11,609 nucleotides of DNA from an uncultured Spirochaetales bacterium. GTDB lineage: Bacteria; Spirochaetota; Spirochaetia; Treponematales; Treponemataceae. Where the stretch lies: positions 1-11,609 of the forward strand of contig CAMGSV010000063.1 of assembly GCA_946061495.1 (NCBI GenBank), read 5' to 3'. A model generated the notes under the pieces. It was given only the letters and a program-made list of their open reading frames with translations. It had not been told where the DNA came from and made no database searches. This document shows, one piece after another, positions 1 through 6,994 of the stretch (positions are counted from its first letter, which is position 1; every line of letters starts with the position of its first letter). Both the position numbers and the translations under genes were made by a program.

Positions 1-1154
1 CACTGTTTTTTTCTTCTACAGTACTCTTTGGACAAAACCATTTCAGCGGCTTTGCTGGTGTTGCAGGGAACGTGGGAGCTGGTGATGATGATAAATTCCA
101 CCTGACAACCGATGCTTTTTTTGCCGGACAATTCGACCTGCGAGGGATTGTGCTGCTGAGGGCAGGTGCCACTGTCCGTACTAGTAACCTGTTTTCCAGC
201 GAGGTTTTCAACAGGGTTCCTGCAAGTTTTACCTTGGATGAATTGTCTATAACTGCAAGGTTCCCCTGTTGCCATGCCACTCGCTATGTTTCCCTCTTCG
301 CCGGAGAATACGAATCTATTGGCTCCGATACATTCCTACGTCGACATTTTGGTATTCTGCCCACTGGGGCTCGATTTTTGGAAAAACGGACTGGGTTTGT
401 AGACACTCCAATCCACACCTACTCCAATCTGGGAGCGTCATATATCCTCAAACTGAAAACACCCCAAGCATTTGGTCTCTATTTTTATGCAAATGAACGA
501 GACACACAAACACGAGGAAGCGTCGACCTGCGGTTTGCAGGGGTTTTCCCCATAGTGACACTTGACTTTAGCGCTGGCATCGGATTTCCCATAAAAACGA
601 AAGAACCAGAGGATAAAACCTCCAATCCTGTGACAAAAAGTATAGAATTTCATGGGGGATTCTCAACTCTTATCGGGGACCATCACACCGCATCACTCTT
701 CCTTCAACTGGGAGTCACCAAGGCCATCCTCAATCCAGCAGAAACAGAAAAAGCCCTACAGCTTTCTGATACATATTTTTTGCTTGAGCCACGTTTTAAG
801 GCGAAGTCCATGAATTTTCACTTCGCATTGTTCAACCTGCCTAAAGAAACCGTCCAAGATTTGTTCTTCATATCCAATTCGGTGGGCTGCAATTTGGCGA
901 TTTTTGCAGACAACATCTATTCAGGAGTACACAACATTACATTCGGCGCTCATATCACGGTTTCTGCAAAGGATATTTCTCTAGACAATTTCAATAGCCT
1001 CACGGACAAAAACCTTTCTTTCAGGGTATCACCCTTTGTTGAAACACCCCTTCATAACGGTACTTTGATGAGTCGCTTGACCATGGACTTCATGGAAATC
1101 ACAAGGCTTCATAAAACTATGAAGTTTACCGTGGGATATAAGACGAAACTATGA
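1..1154 (+). CDS. Putative exported beta-barrel (outer membrane) protein, 5' end outside window
   Basis: The reading frame is open from the first base of the window to a TGA at 1152-1154, so the true start lies upstream. The first GTG in frame (position 72) is probably not the start, because the codons before it read as the end of a signal peptide (LFFSSTVLFGQNHFSGFAG). The visible part has about 383 codons. The mature region is rich in alternating hydrophobic/polar strands with many Phe, Tyr and Gly residues, no long hydrophobic helix and few cysteines (CC near codon 88), which fits a transmembrane beta-barrel. I recognise no named family. It is followed by a second exported beta-rich protein with an ATGA overlap, so the two are probably co-transcribed and may work together at the outer membrane. 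Location is inferred from composition and the signal-peptide remnant only. Confidence is high that this is a real gene and moderate for the barrel assignment. Confidence 0.7.
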   Translation, partial: LFFSSTVLFGQNHFSGFAGVAGNVGAGDDDKFHLTTDAFFAGQFDLRGIVLLRAGATVRTSNLFSSEVFNRVPASFTLDELSITARFPCCHATRYVSLFAGEYESIGSDTFLRRHFGILPTGARFLEKRTGFVDTPIHTYSNLGASYILKLKTPQAFGLYFYANERDTQTRGSVDLRFAGVFPIVTLDFSAGIGFPIKTKEPEDKTSNPVTKSIEFHGGFSTLIGDHHTASLFLQLGVTKAILNPAETEKALQLSDTYFLLEPRFKAKSMNFHFALFNLPKETVQDLFFISNSVGCNLAIFADNIYSGVHNITFGAHITVSAKDISLDNFNSLTDKNLSFRVSPFVETPLHNGTLMSRLTMDFMEITRLHKTMKFTVGYKTKL

Positions 1155-1893
1155 GAACACTGTTAGCAATCCTCCTCTGTGCCAGTGTCATTCCGTATAC
1201 TCTGTGGGGGCTCAATTTATGCGGTTCGATTCATGTGGACACTTTCGGACAAGAAGTTTCTGTTGGCACGTCCTTTTCAGCAGAAGAGCATCTTTTGAAA
1301 AAATGAAGGTTCATGCTAAAGCCGAATATTTGACAGCACAAGCCTATGACATCCAAACGCTCGTTTCAGGAAAACTGTCAATTTTCACTATCGGAGGGGG
1401 CTTTGCACTAGAACTTGACAACACACAGACATATTCTGCCATTCCCGGCATCAGCCTGTTGACAGGAATTCAGATAACCAGAAGGCTGGGTATGGAACTT
1501 TCCGGTACTATATCCCTCAAACCAGAGAACATCTTGAAGCTATCCGGCTTGAAAGCAAGTGGAAAAATCACATACACCACTGACAATGCCAATGCTTGGA
1601 TTCAATATACCATACAAGGAGCAGAGGCACGTGGTTTCATCCATAGGCTGGCTACAGAAGTGGAGGCATTCGAGAAAGGATTCCCCTTTGCCCTACTGCT
1701 TGGTGTCGGGGCGGATTCTTTTATAATACAGCCAGACCAACAAGACTTGAAGGTGAATGTGACAGGAGGGTTCCTAATTCCCACCATGAAATACGGAACC
1801 TATTTTGCCAAGACCAAGGTGGAAGTCTTGAGCCACCAGGAAGGCATTGGCACCCCCTTTGACATTGCAGTGGGAGCGAGATTCAGTCTCTAG
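1151..1893 (+). CDS. Second putative exported beta-rich outer membrane protein, frameshifted at an A6 run
   Basis: An ATG at 1151 overlaps the stop of the upstream gene (ATGA) and opens frame 2 with a clear signal peptide: MRTLLAILLCASVIPYTLWG, then a mature start (LNLCGSIHVDTFGQEV). This frame stops at TGA 1304-1306 after 51 codons. The rest of the protein, from MKVHAKAEYLTAQAY to the TAG at 1891-1893, is in frame 1 (1303-1893, 196 residues). The switch falls at six adenines, 1298-1303; one more A would give a seamless LLKKMKVHAKAEYL and a product of about 248 residues. The frame-1 sequence upstream of 1303 reads as noise, so a start at 1204 is unlikely. The body has alternating beta strands and ends in AVGARFSL, like the terminal strand of an outer membrane barrel. 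The break could be a real mutation, slippage-based phase variation or a sequencing error. Without a frame restore, translation from ATG 1303 would lack a signal peptide. No family recognised. Confidence 0.65.
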
Positions 1894-1909
1894 TCTGACA
1901 GATAGAAGC

Positions 1910-1944
1910 AAAAAAAGAGATGGTGCAATCCATCTCTTTTTTTT
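1910..1944. terminator. Bidirectional intrinsic terminator between convergent operons
   Basis: The arm of A residues 1910-1916 plus GAGATGG (1917-1923) pairs with CCATCTC (1930-1936) plus eight T residues (1937-1944) around a 6-nt loop. The 7 bp core is extended by A-T pairs, and the element ends in a T-run on both strands. It sits 17 bp after the stop of the + strand beta-rich protein and 47 bp after the stop of dapL on the - strand, so it can end both transcripts. Confidence 0.85.
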
Positions 1945-1990
1945 GCCCAGACAACGCATCAGCCGGCTGGGGCGGCATCCTGTCGGAAGG

Positions 1991-3223
1991 CTACAGCTTG
2001 AGGCTGGCAAGACGGCGGCATGCCTCCTCCACGGCGGCGCGGTGGCCGAAGGAGCTGAAGCGGATGAAGCTTTCTCCTGCCGGACCGAAGCCGGAGCCGG
2101 GGGTGGTGACCACGTGGCACTCCTCCAGAATCTTGTCGAACATGTCCCAGCTCTTTTTGCCAGGGAAGCGGACCCACAGGTAGGGGGCGTTGCCCTGTCC
2201 GTAGACCTCTACACCGGCGGCACGGAAGTTCCCTCCCTCCAGCGCCTTTCTGATGAGGGCGGCGTTCTCCAGATAGAAGTCCGTCAGCTGCCGCATCTCC
2301 TGCACGCCCTCAGCATCCAGGGCAGCCAGACCACCTGCCTGGGCGATGTTGGAGGCCCCGTTGAAGAAGGTGTTGATGATGCGGGACCACAGGGCCTGGA
2401 CGGGGGTTCCGTCGGCAAACCTCAGCTCCCTGGGCACGATGGTCCAACCTAGGCGGACACCGGTGAATCCGGCGGGCTTGGAGAAGGAGTTGATCTCTAT
2501 GGCGCATTCCCTGGCTCCCTCCACCTGGAAGATGGACTTGGGCAGGGACGCATCCCGGATGAAGGCCGAGTAGGCCGAGTCAAAGATGATGATGCAGCCG
2601 TTCTTCCGGGCAAAGTCCACCAGCTGCTGCAGTTGGGCCCTGGTGGCCACCGCCCCGGTGGGATTGTTGGGGGAGCAGAAGTAGACGAGGCTGTCAGGCT
2701 TCACCACCGACAGGTCGGGGAAAAAGTCGTTCTCCGGCAGACAGGGCATGTACACAATGTCCTGGTAGCCAGCGGCGGTGGCAGGCGTCCTACCAGCGGC
2801 ACCTACCATGACGGAGCCGTCCACGTAGACGGGGTAGGCGGGGTCCTGCACCGCCACGGACACCTGGGAGCCGAAAAGCTGCTGGATGCGGCCCACATCG
2901 CACTTTGCCCCGTCGGAGACAAAGACCTCATCGGCAGAGACAAGGCCATCGTAGAGGACGGCGGCAATCTTTTCCCGCAGGTCTGGCTCGCCGGCGCTGT
3001 CGTCGCCGTAGCCGCTGTAGCCCTCGGCTGTCCCCAGTCCCCGCACGTAGTCGGCCATGGCGGCGGTGATGTGGGGGGTGAGGGGCTCAGTGGTGTTGCC
3101 GATGCCCAGGCTGATGAGCTTGGCATCAGGGTGGGCGGCGGCATACTCACGGCGGCGCTTTCCAATCTCCGGAAAGAGGTAGCCGGGAGCCAGGTTGTCG
3201 AAATTGGGGTTTCGTTGAATCAT
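1991..3223 (-). CDS. dapL: LL-diaminopimelate aminotransferase (DapL)
   Basis: Predicted PLP-dependent enzyme that transaminates L-tetrahydrodipicolinate with glutamate to LL-2,6-diaminopimelate in one step, bypassing the DapD/C/E route of lysine and cell-wall precursor synthesis; cytoplasmic. The 410-residue product begins MIQRNPNFDNLAPGYLFPEI, the typical DapL N-terminus, and carries EGYSGYGD (68-74 region), DPAYPVYVD (127-135), SPNNPTGA (184-191), FDSAYS (214-219) and the PLP site SFSKPAGFTGVRLGW with the Schiff-base lysine at K249. Length matches the family. The ATG at 3221-3223 was chosen because GGAG (3231-3234) lies 7 nt upstream; an in-frame TTG at 3253 would add ten non-family residues. 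It is the third gene after ilvD and ilvB, 19 bp from the ilvB stop. A two-codon ORF (ATG AAA TGA, 3228-3220) overlaps the start and may simply be chance. Treponemes are reported to use ornithine rather than DAP in peptidoglycan, so lysine supply is the likelier role if the host is a Treponema (inference). Confidence 0.93.
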   Translation of the reverse strand: MIQRNPNFDNLAPGYLFPEIGKRRREYAAAHPDAKLISLGIGNTTEPLTPHITAAMADYVRGLGTAEGYSGYGDDSAGEPDLREKIAAVLYDGLVSADEVFVSDGAKCDVGRIQQLFGSQVSVAVQDPAYPVYVDGSVMVGAAGRTPATAAGYQDIVYMPCLPENDFFPDLSVVKPDSLVYFCSPNNPTGAVATRAQLQQLVDFARKNGCIIIFDSAYSAFIRDASLPKSIFQVEGARECAIEINSFSKPAGFTGVRLGWTIVPRELRFADGTPVQALWSRIINTFFNGASNIAQAGGLAALDAEGVQEMRQLTDFYLENAALIRKALEGGNFRAAGVEVYGQGNAPYLWVRFPGKKSWDMFDKILEECHVVTTPGSGFGPAGESFIRFSSFGHRAAVEEACRRLASLKL

Positions 3224-3242
3224 TTCATTTCTCCATAAATAG

Positions 3243-4952
3243 TTAGATGTCAAGCAGAAGCTCGTCTATGGGCTTTCCGGCGGGAACCATGGGCAGCACC
3301 ATCTCGTCGATGCTCATGGAGCAGTCGATGATGGCGGCCTTGCCGGACTCTGCGGCACGGTCGAAAGCGGCCATGAACTCCTCCTCGTTGGTGGCACGGC
3401 TTCCGGCAATGCCGTAGGCCTCCGCCAGCTTCACGAAGTCGGGACCAAAGTCCAGGGTGGTCTCGGAATAGCGCTTGTCGTAGAACAGGTGCTGCCACTG
3501 GCGAACCATCCCCAGGGTGCCGTTGTTCACCACCACGATGATGAGGGGCACCTGGTAGTGGGAGATGGTGGCCAGCTCGTTGCAGTTCATGCGGAAGGAG
3601 CCGTCTCCGGCGATGTGCACCACCCGGCGGCCGGGGTTGGCCAGCTGGGCTCCGATGGCGGCACCCGTTCCGTAGCCCATGGTTCCCAAGCCGCCGCTGG
3701 TAAGGAAGGTTCGGGGCTTGGCGAAGGGATAGAACTGGGCGGCCCACATCTGGTGCTGACCCACCTCCGTGGTGATGATGGTGTCGTCCCCCAGCCGTCG
3801 GTTGATGTACTCGAAGGCAAACTTGGGATGGAGCCGCGTCTTCTTGGAGTACATGGCGGGAACGTGCTGCTGCCACTGGCGGATCTCGTCATTCCACTCA
3901 GACACAGGCCGACTCTGGATCAGGGGCAGAAGCCGTGTCAGCAGCTCACGGACGGATCCCACCAAGGAGTAGTGGGCGGAAATATTCTTGTTTATCTCGG
4001 CGGGATCCACATCGATGTGGAGAATCCTGCTGTTGCGGGCAAATTTGGAGGAGTCCGAGATGACCCGGTCGGAGAAGCGTGCTCCCAGGGCAATCACCAG
4101 ATCGGACTTGTTGGCGCCCGTGTTGGCGGCCTTTGTCCCGTGCATACCGATCATGCCGCAGCACAAAGGATGCCGGGAGGGAAAGGCTGACTTTCCCATG
4201 AGGCTGGTGGCCACGGGGATGTTCCGCAGCTCCGCCAGCTCCCGCAGCTGCTGGCAGGCATCGTCTATCACCACGCCGCCGCCAACATAGAGGAAGGGCC
4301 GCTGGGACTGGTTGATGATCTGGGCGATGGCAGCCACCTCATCGTCACTGGGGGAGGAAATCTTGGTGACACGGCGGATGCTGGCTCGTGCTAGGGAGGA
4401 GGGCTCCTCGCTGGCGAAGTCCACCACCGGGGGATTGTACTCGGCCACGGCGGCGGTGACATCCTTGGGAATGTCCACCAGCACCGGGCCGGGCCGGCCA
4501 CTTTGAGCCACCAGAAAGGCCTCACGGATGGTGTCCGCCAGACGCTCCACGTCCCGCACGATGTAGTTGTGCTTGGTGATGGGCATGGTGATGCCGGTGA
4601 TGTCAATCTCCTGAAAGCTGTCCTTACCCAGCAGGGGAGTGGTGACGTTGCAGGTGATGGCCACCAAGGGAATGGAGTCCATGTAGGCGGTGGCGATGCC
4701 GGTCACCAGATTGGTGGCGCCGGGACCGCTGGTGGCCATCACCACGCCCGTCTTGCCAGTGGAACGGCTGTAGCCGTCGGCGGCATGAGCGGCCCCCTGC
4801 TCGTGGGCGGTGAGGATGTGGCGAATCCTGTCCTTGTTCTTGTACAGCTCGTCGTAGACATTGAGGATGGCACCACCGGGGTAGCCGAACACCAGCTCCA
4901 CCCCCTGCTCCACCAAGCACTCTATGACGATTCTGGCACCTGTGTATCTCAT
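3243..4952 (-). CDS. ilvB: Acetolactate synthase (acetohydroxyacid synthase), large catalytic subunit
   Basis: Thiamine-diphosphate enzyme that condenses pyruvate with pyruvate or 2-oxobutyrate to acetolactate or acetohydroxybutyrate, the first shared step of valine, leucine and isoleucine synthesis. The 569-residue protein has the three expected domains: N-terminal pyrimidine-binding domain with the ThDP-activating glutamate in HILTAHEQGAAHAADGYSR (E51), a middle domain (about 190-350), and the C-terminal pyrophosphate domain with the metal/ThDP motif GDGSFRMN...VVNN (G449 to N477). GKDSFQEIDITGITMPITKHN (110-129) and GMVRQWQHLFYDKRYSET (481-498) are the features that mark biosynthetic AHAS rather than another ThDP decarboxylase. 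Its ATG overlaps the ilvD stop (ATGA, 4949-4952), with AAGGAG at 4963-4968, suggesting translational coupling. No regulatory small subunit (ilvN/ilvH) follows; dapL does instead. Catalytic residues look intact. ilvB and ilvI cannot be told apart here; the assignment to the AHAS family is secure. Confidence 0.95.
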   Translation of the reverse strand: MRYTGARIVIECLVEQGVELVFGYPGGAILNVYDELYKNKDRIRHILTAHEQGAAHAADGYSRSTGKTGVVMATSGPGATNLVTGIATAYMDSIPLVAITCNVTTPLLGKDSFQEIDITGITMPITKHNYIVRDVERLADTIREAFLVAQSGRPGPVLVDIPKDVTAAVAEYNPPVVDFASEEPSSLARASIRRVTKISSPSDDEVAAIAQIINQSQRPFLYVGGGVVIDDACQQLRELAELRNIPVATSLMGKSAFPSRHPLCCGMIGMHGTKAANTGANKSDLVIALGARFSDRVISDSSKFARNSRILHIDVDPAEINKNISAHYSLVGSVRELLTRLLPLIQSRPVSEWNDEIRQWQQHVPAMYSKKTRLHPKFAFEYINRRLGDDTIITTEVGQHQMWAAQFYPFAKPRTFLTSGGLGTMGYGTGAAIGAQLANPGRRVVHIAGDGSFRMNCNELATISHYQVPLIIVVVNNGTLGMVRQWQHLFYDKRYSETTLDFGPDFVKLAEAYGIAGSRATNEEEFMAAFDRAAESGKAAIIDCSMSIDEMVLPMVPAGKPIDELLLDI

Positions 4953-6643
4953 TGCAATATGGCTCCTTGGTCAGCAGAAGACACCAGCTTGGCGTAGCGG
5001 GCCAGGTAGCCCTCCGTCACCTTTGGGGGAGGACAAACCCAGGTGGCGCGGCGGGCGGCCAGCTCCTCGTCGGAGACCTCCAAGGTAATCTTGTAGCTGT
5101 TGATGTCCAGGGTAATCAGATCACCCTCCTGCACCAGGGCGATGGGGCCGCCGTCGGCAGCCTCTGGGGAGCAGTGTCCCAGGGAGGCACCACGAGTTGC
5201 CCCGGAGAAGCGGCCGTCGGTGATGAGGGCCACATCCCTGTCCATGCCCTGCCCCGCCAAAGCGGCGGTGACAGAGAGCATCTCCCGCATGCCGGGACCG
5301 CCCTTGGGACCCTCGTAGCGAACCACCACCACGTCACCCTTGTTGATTTTCCGCTCCTGCACCGCCTGGAAGCACTCCTCCTCGGAGTTGAACACCCGGG
5401 CAGGGCCGGTGTGGTTCATGAGCTCAGGGGCGCAAGCGGAGCGCTTCACCACCGTTCCCCTGGGGGCTAGGTTGCCGAAGAGGATGGCGATTCCGCCGTT
5501 GGGTGAATAGGGATCCTCGATGGGACGGAGCACCGCCGGATTGCGGTTGCGGGCATTGGCGATGTTCTCCGCCACGGTCTTCCCCGTGACGGTCATCAGG
5601 TCGGTGTGGATGAGGCCCTTCTTGTTCAGCTCCGCCAGCACAGCCTGCACGCCGCCAGCCTCGTCCAGGTCGTTCATGAAGCTGTGGCCAGCGGGAGCCA
5701 GGTGGCAGAGGTTGGGGGTCTTTTCGGAAATCTCGTTGATGAGGTGCAAATCCATCTTGACGCCCGCCTCATGGGCAATGGCGGGCAGGTGGAGCACGGT
5801 GTTGGAGCTGCAGCCCAGGGCCATGTCGGCGGCCAGGGCGTTCTCGAAGGCCCGCTGATTCATGATCTGGCGGGCGGTGATGCCCTTCTCCAGCATCTTC
5901 ATGACAGCCATGCCGGCGTGCTTTGCCAGGGCGATGCGTGCGCCAGAGATGGCGGGGATGGTTCCGTTGCCGGGGAGCCCCATGCCCAGCACCTCGGTGA
6001 CGCAGTTCATGCTGTTGGCGGTGAACATGCCGGAGCAGGAGCCGCAGCCGGGACAGGCGTTGTGCTCCAGCTCACACAGCTGCTCCTCGGTAATCTTTCC
6101 GGCAGTGACGGCACCCACCGCCTCGAACATATCGGAAAGGCTCAAGTTGCGGCCGCAGTAGGGGTTCCCCTCGTGGCAGCAGTCGGCGCCGGGCAGCTTT
6201 CCGGGCATCATGGGGCCACCGGAGACCAGCACCGTGGGCAGATCCAGGCGGCCGGCGGCCATCAGCATACCGGGAACCACCTTGTCGCAGTTGGGAATCA
6301 GCACCAGGGCGTCGAACTGGTGGCCACGAGCCACGCACTCGATGGAGTCGGCGATGAGCTCACGGGTCACCAGGGAATAGCGCATCCCCTCGTGGCCCAT
6401 GGCGATGCCGTCGCAGACACCGATGGCGGGAAACTCGATGGGAGTTCCGCCAGCCATGCGGATGCCCGCCTTGACGGCCTCCCCAATCTTGTCCAGGTAG
6501 ATGTGGCCGGGAATGATTTCGTTCTGGGCGCAGCAGACGCCCACCAGCGGCCGCTCCAGCTCCTCGTCAGTATATCCCATGGCCCGGAACAGGGAGCGAT
6601 GGGGGGCACGTGCAAGCCCTTTCTTTGCGTTATCACTCTTCAT
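4949..6643 (-). CDS. ilvD: Dihydroxy-acid dehydratase
   Basis: Iron-sulfur and Mg-dependent dehydratase converting 2,3-dihydroxy-isovalerate and 2,3-dihydroxy-3-methylvalerate to the 2-oxo acids that are precursors of valine/leucine and isoleucine. The 564-residue protein is close to the usual bacterial length. Visible family motifs: GVCCAQNEIIPGHIYLDKIG (35-54), GVCDGIAMGHEGMRYSL (75-91), LIPNCDKVVPGM (115-126) with cluster cysteine C119 and the Mg-ligand region D120/K121, CPGCGSCSGMFTANSMNC (197-214) with cluster cysteine C203, and TDGRFSGATRG (475-485) with the proposed catalytic-base serine S480. The start at 6641-6643 is supported by GTGAGGT about 8 nt upstream and by the family N-terminus (KKGLARAPHRSLFRAMG). 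It is the first gene of the ilvD-ilvB-dapL unit, with its own promoter. The short predicted leader (about 35 nt) leaves little room for an attenuator or T-box. Confidence 0.96.
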   Translation of the reverse strand: MKSDNAKKGLARAPHRSLFRAMGYTDEELERPLVGVCCAQNEIIPGHIYLDKIGEAVKAGIRMAGGTPIEFPAIGVCDGIAMGHEGMRYSLVTRELIADSIECVARGHQFDALVLIPNCDKVVPGMLMAAGRLDLPTVLVSGGPMMPGKLPGADCCHEGNPYCGRNLSLSDMFEAVGAVTAGKITEEQLCELEHNACPGCGSCSGMFTANSMNCVTEVLGMGLPGNGTIPAISGARIALAKHAGMAVMKMLEKGITARQIMNQRAFENALAADMALGCSSNTVLHLPAIAHEAGVKMDLHLINEISEKTPNLCHLAPAGHSFMNDLDEAGGVQAVLAELNKKGLIHTDLMTVTGKTVAENIANARNRNPAVLRPIEDPYSPNGGIAILFGNLAPRGTVVKRSACAPELMNHTGPARVFNSEEECFQAVQERKINKGDVVVVRYEGPKGGPGMREMLSVTAALAGQGMDRDVALITDGRFSGATRGASLGHCSPEAADGGPIALVQEGDLITLDINSYKITLEVSDEELAARRATWVCPPPKVTEGYLARYAKLVSSADQGAILQ

Positions 6644-6684
6644 GATAGCAACCTCACTTAATGGTTTGAAGTATAATTAAAGAC

Positions 6685-6713
6685 ATTCTACTTATATTAT
6701 GGGTGCGGGTCAA
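6685..6713 (-). promoter_or_regulatory. Sigma70-type promoter of the ilvD-ilvB-dapL operon
   Basis: On the - strand, TTGACC (6708-6713) and TAGAAT (6685-6690) are separated by exactly 17 nt. Transcription would begin near 6678, giving a leader of about 35 nt before the ilvD ATG at 6643, with a GAGG ribosome site at 6652-6655. The match is five of six in both boxes. No leader peptide or riboswitch-like fold fits in the leader. Confidence 0.7.
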
Positions 6714-6889
6714 GGTTGCTTCGGCTCCGCCCACCAACCGGTGGCCTTGGGGGCGGGAATGATGAGGGAACCTAAGGGGAGGGGAAGGGGTATCTGCCAC
6801 TGCTATCGTTGCCGCTGTTGCCATCGTACTAGGCAACGTCACTGATGGTGTCGCTTCCGGCTTACTTGTACTTCCGTGCGTCTGTCCCA

Positions 6890-6914
6890 AGCTTGCCGCC
6901 ACGGGCGGCAAGCT
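6890..6914. repeat. Perfect 11 bp inverted repeat (strong hairpin)
   Basis: AGCTTGCCGCC (6890-6900), loop ACG, GGCGGCAAGCT (6904-6914). This is an uninterrupted stem with a 3-nt loop, 81 bp beyond the pseudogene stop on the - strand. The sequence after the stem is not T-rich on either strand, so classical intrinsic termination is unlikely. It may be an RNA-stabilising or protein-binding palindrome, or an intergenic repeat unit. Confidence 0.6.
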
Positions 6915-6994
6915 CCCGCTCCCCTCTCCTTATTCCCGCAAGGACAACTGAACCAATACCAACCCAGCTGCCAGAAAGCCAAAAACAATACAGG

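Larger units (their letters stand above)
6644..6994. other. Intergenic region with GC-rich hairpins between the LRR pseudogene and ilvD
   Basis: This 351 bp stretch holds the ilvD promoter at its left end. The remainder shows no coding frame with recognisable similarity, but has several inverted repeats: CCGCCC (6727-6732) with GGGCGG (6751-6756), CGTTGCC (6807-6813) with GGCAACG (6832-6838), and an 11 bp perfect stem at 6890-6914. It might contain the terminator of the LRR gene, or be remnant sequence; none of the hairpins is followed by a T-run on either strand. Open frames here (for example 6654-6911 on the - strand, TTG start) have no ribosome site and repetitive Thr/Ala/Pro composition, and I do not call them genes. 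Confidence 0.5.

Noticed and set aside
1204..1302. GTG at 1204 as start of the second beta-rich protein
   Set aside because: The resulting N-terminus is Cys/Arg-rich noise, while the overlapping frame from 1151 encodes a proper signal peptide and lies directly after the upstream stop.
1292..1306. Programmed -1 ribosomal frameshifting at TTG AAA AAA TGA
   Set aside because: The site lacks a full X-XXY-YYZ heptamer, and I see no obvious downstream pseudoknot or stem. Homopolymer mutation, slippage or sequencing error fits better.
1847..2452. 201-codon + strand frame crossing the terminator and the dapL 3' end
   Set aside because: It spans a strong terminator hairpin and is antisense to a confident dapL; no family features.
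3224..3253. TTG at 3253 as dapL start
   Set aside because: It would overlap the ilvB stop and add residues not found in DapL; the ATG at 3223 has a well-spaced GGAG and the family N-terminus.
5606..6661. 351-codon open frame antisense to ilvD
   Set aside because: Shadow of ilvD caused by GC-rich codon use; repetitive Ala/Gly/His composition, no ribosome site and no recognisable domain.
6654..6911. 85-codon - strand frame upstream of ilvD
   Set aside because: It starts at TTG inside a hairpin, overlaps the ilvD promoter, has low-complexity Thr/Ala/Pro content and no ribosome site.
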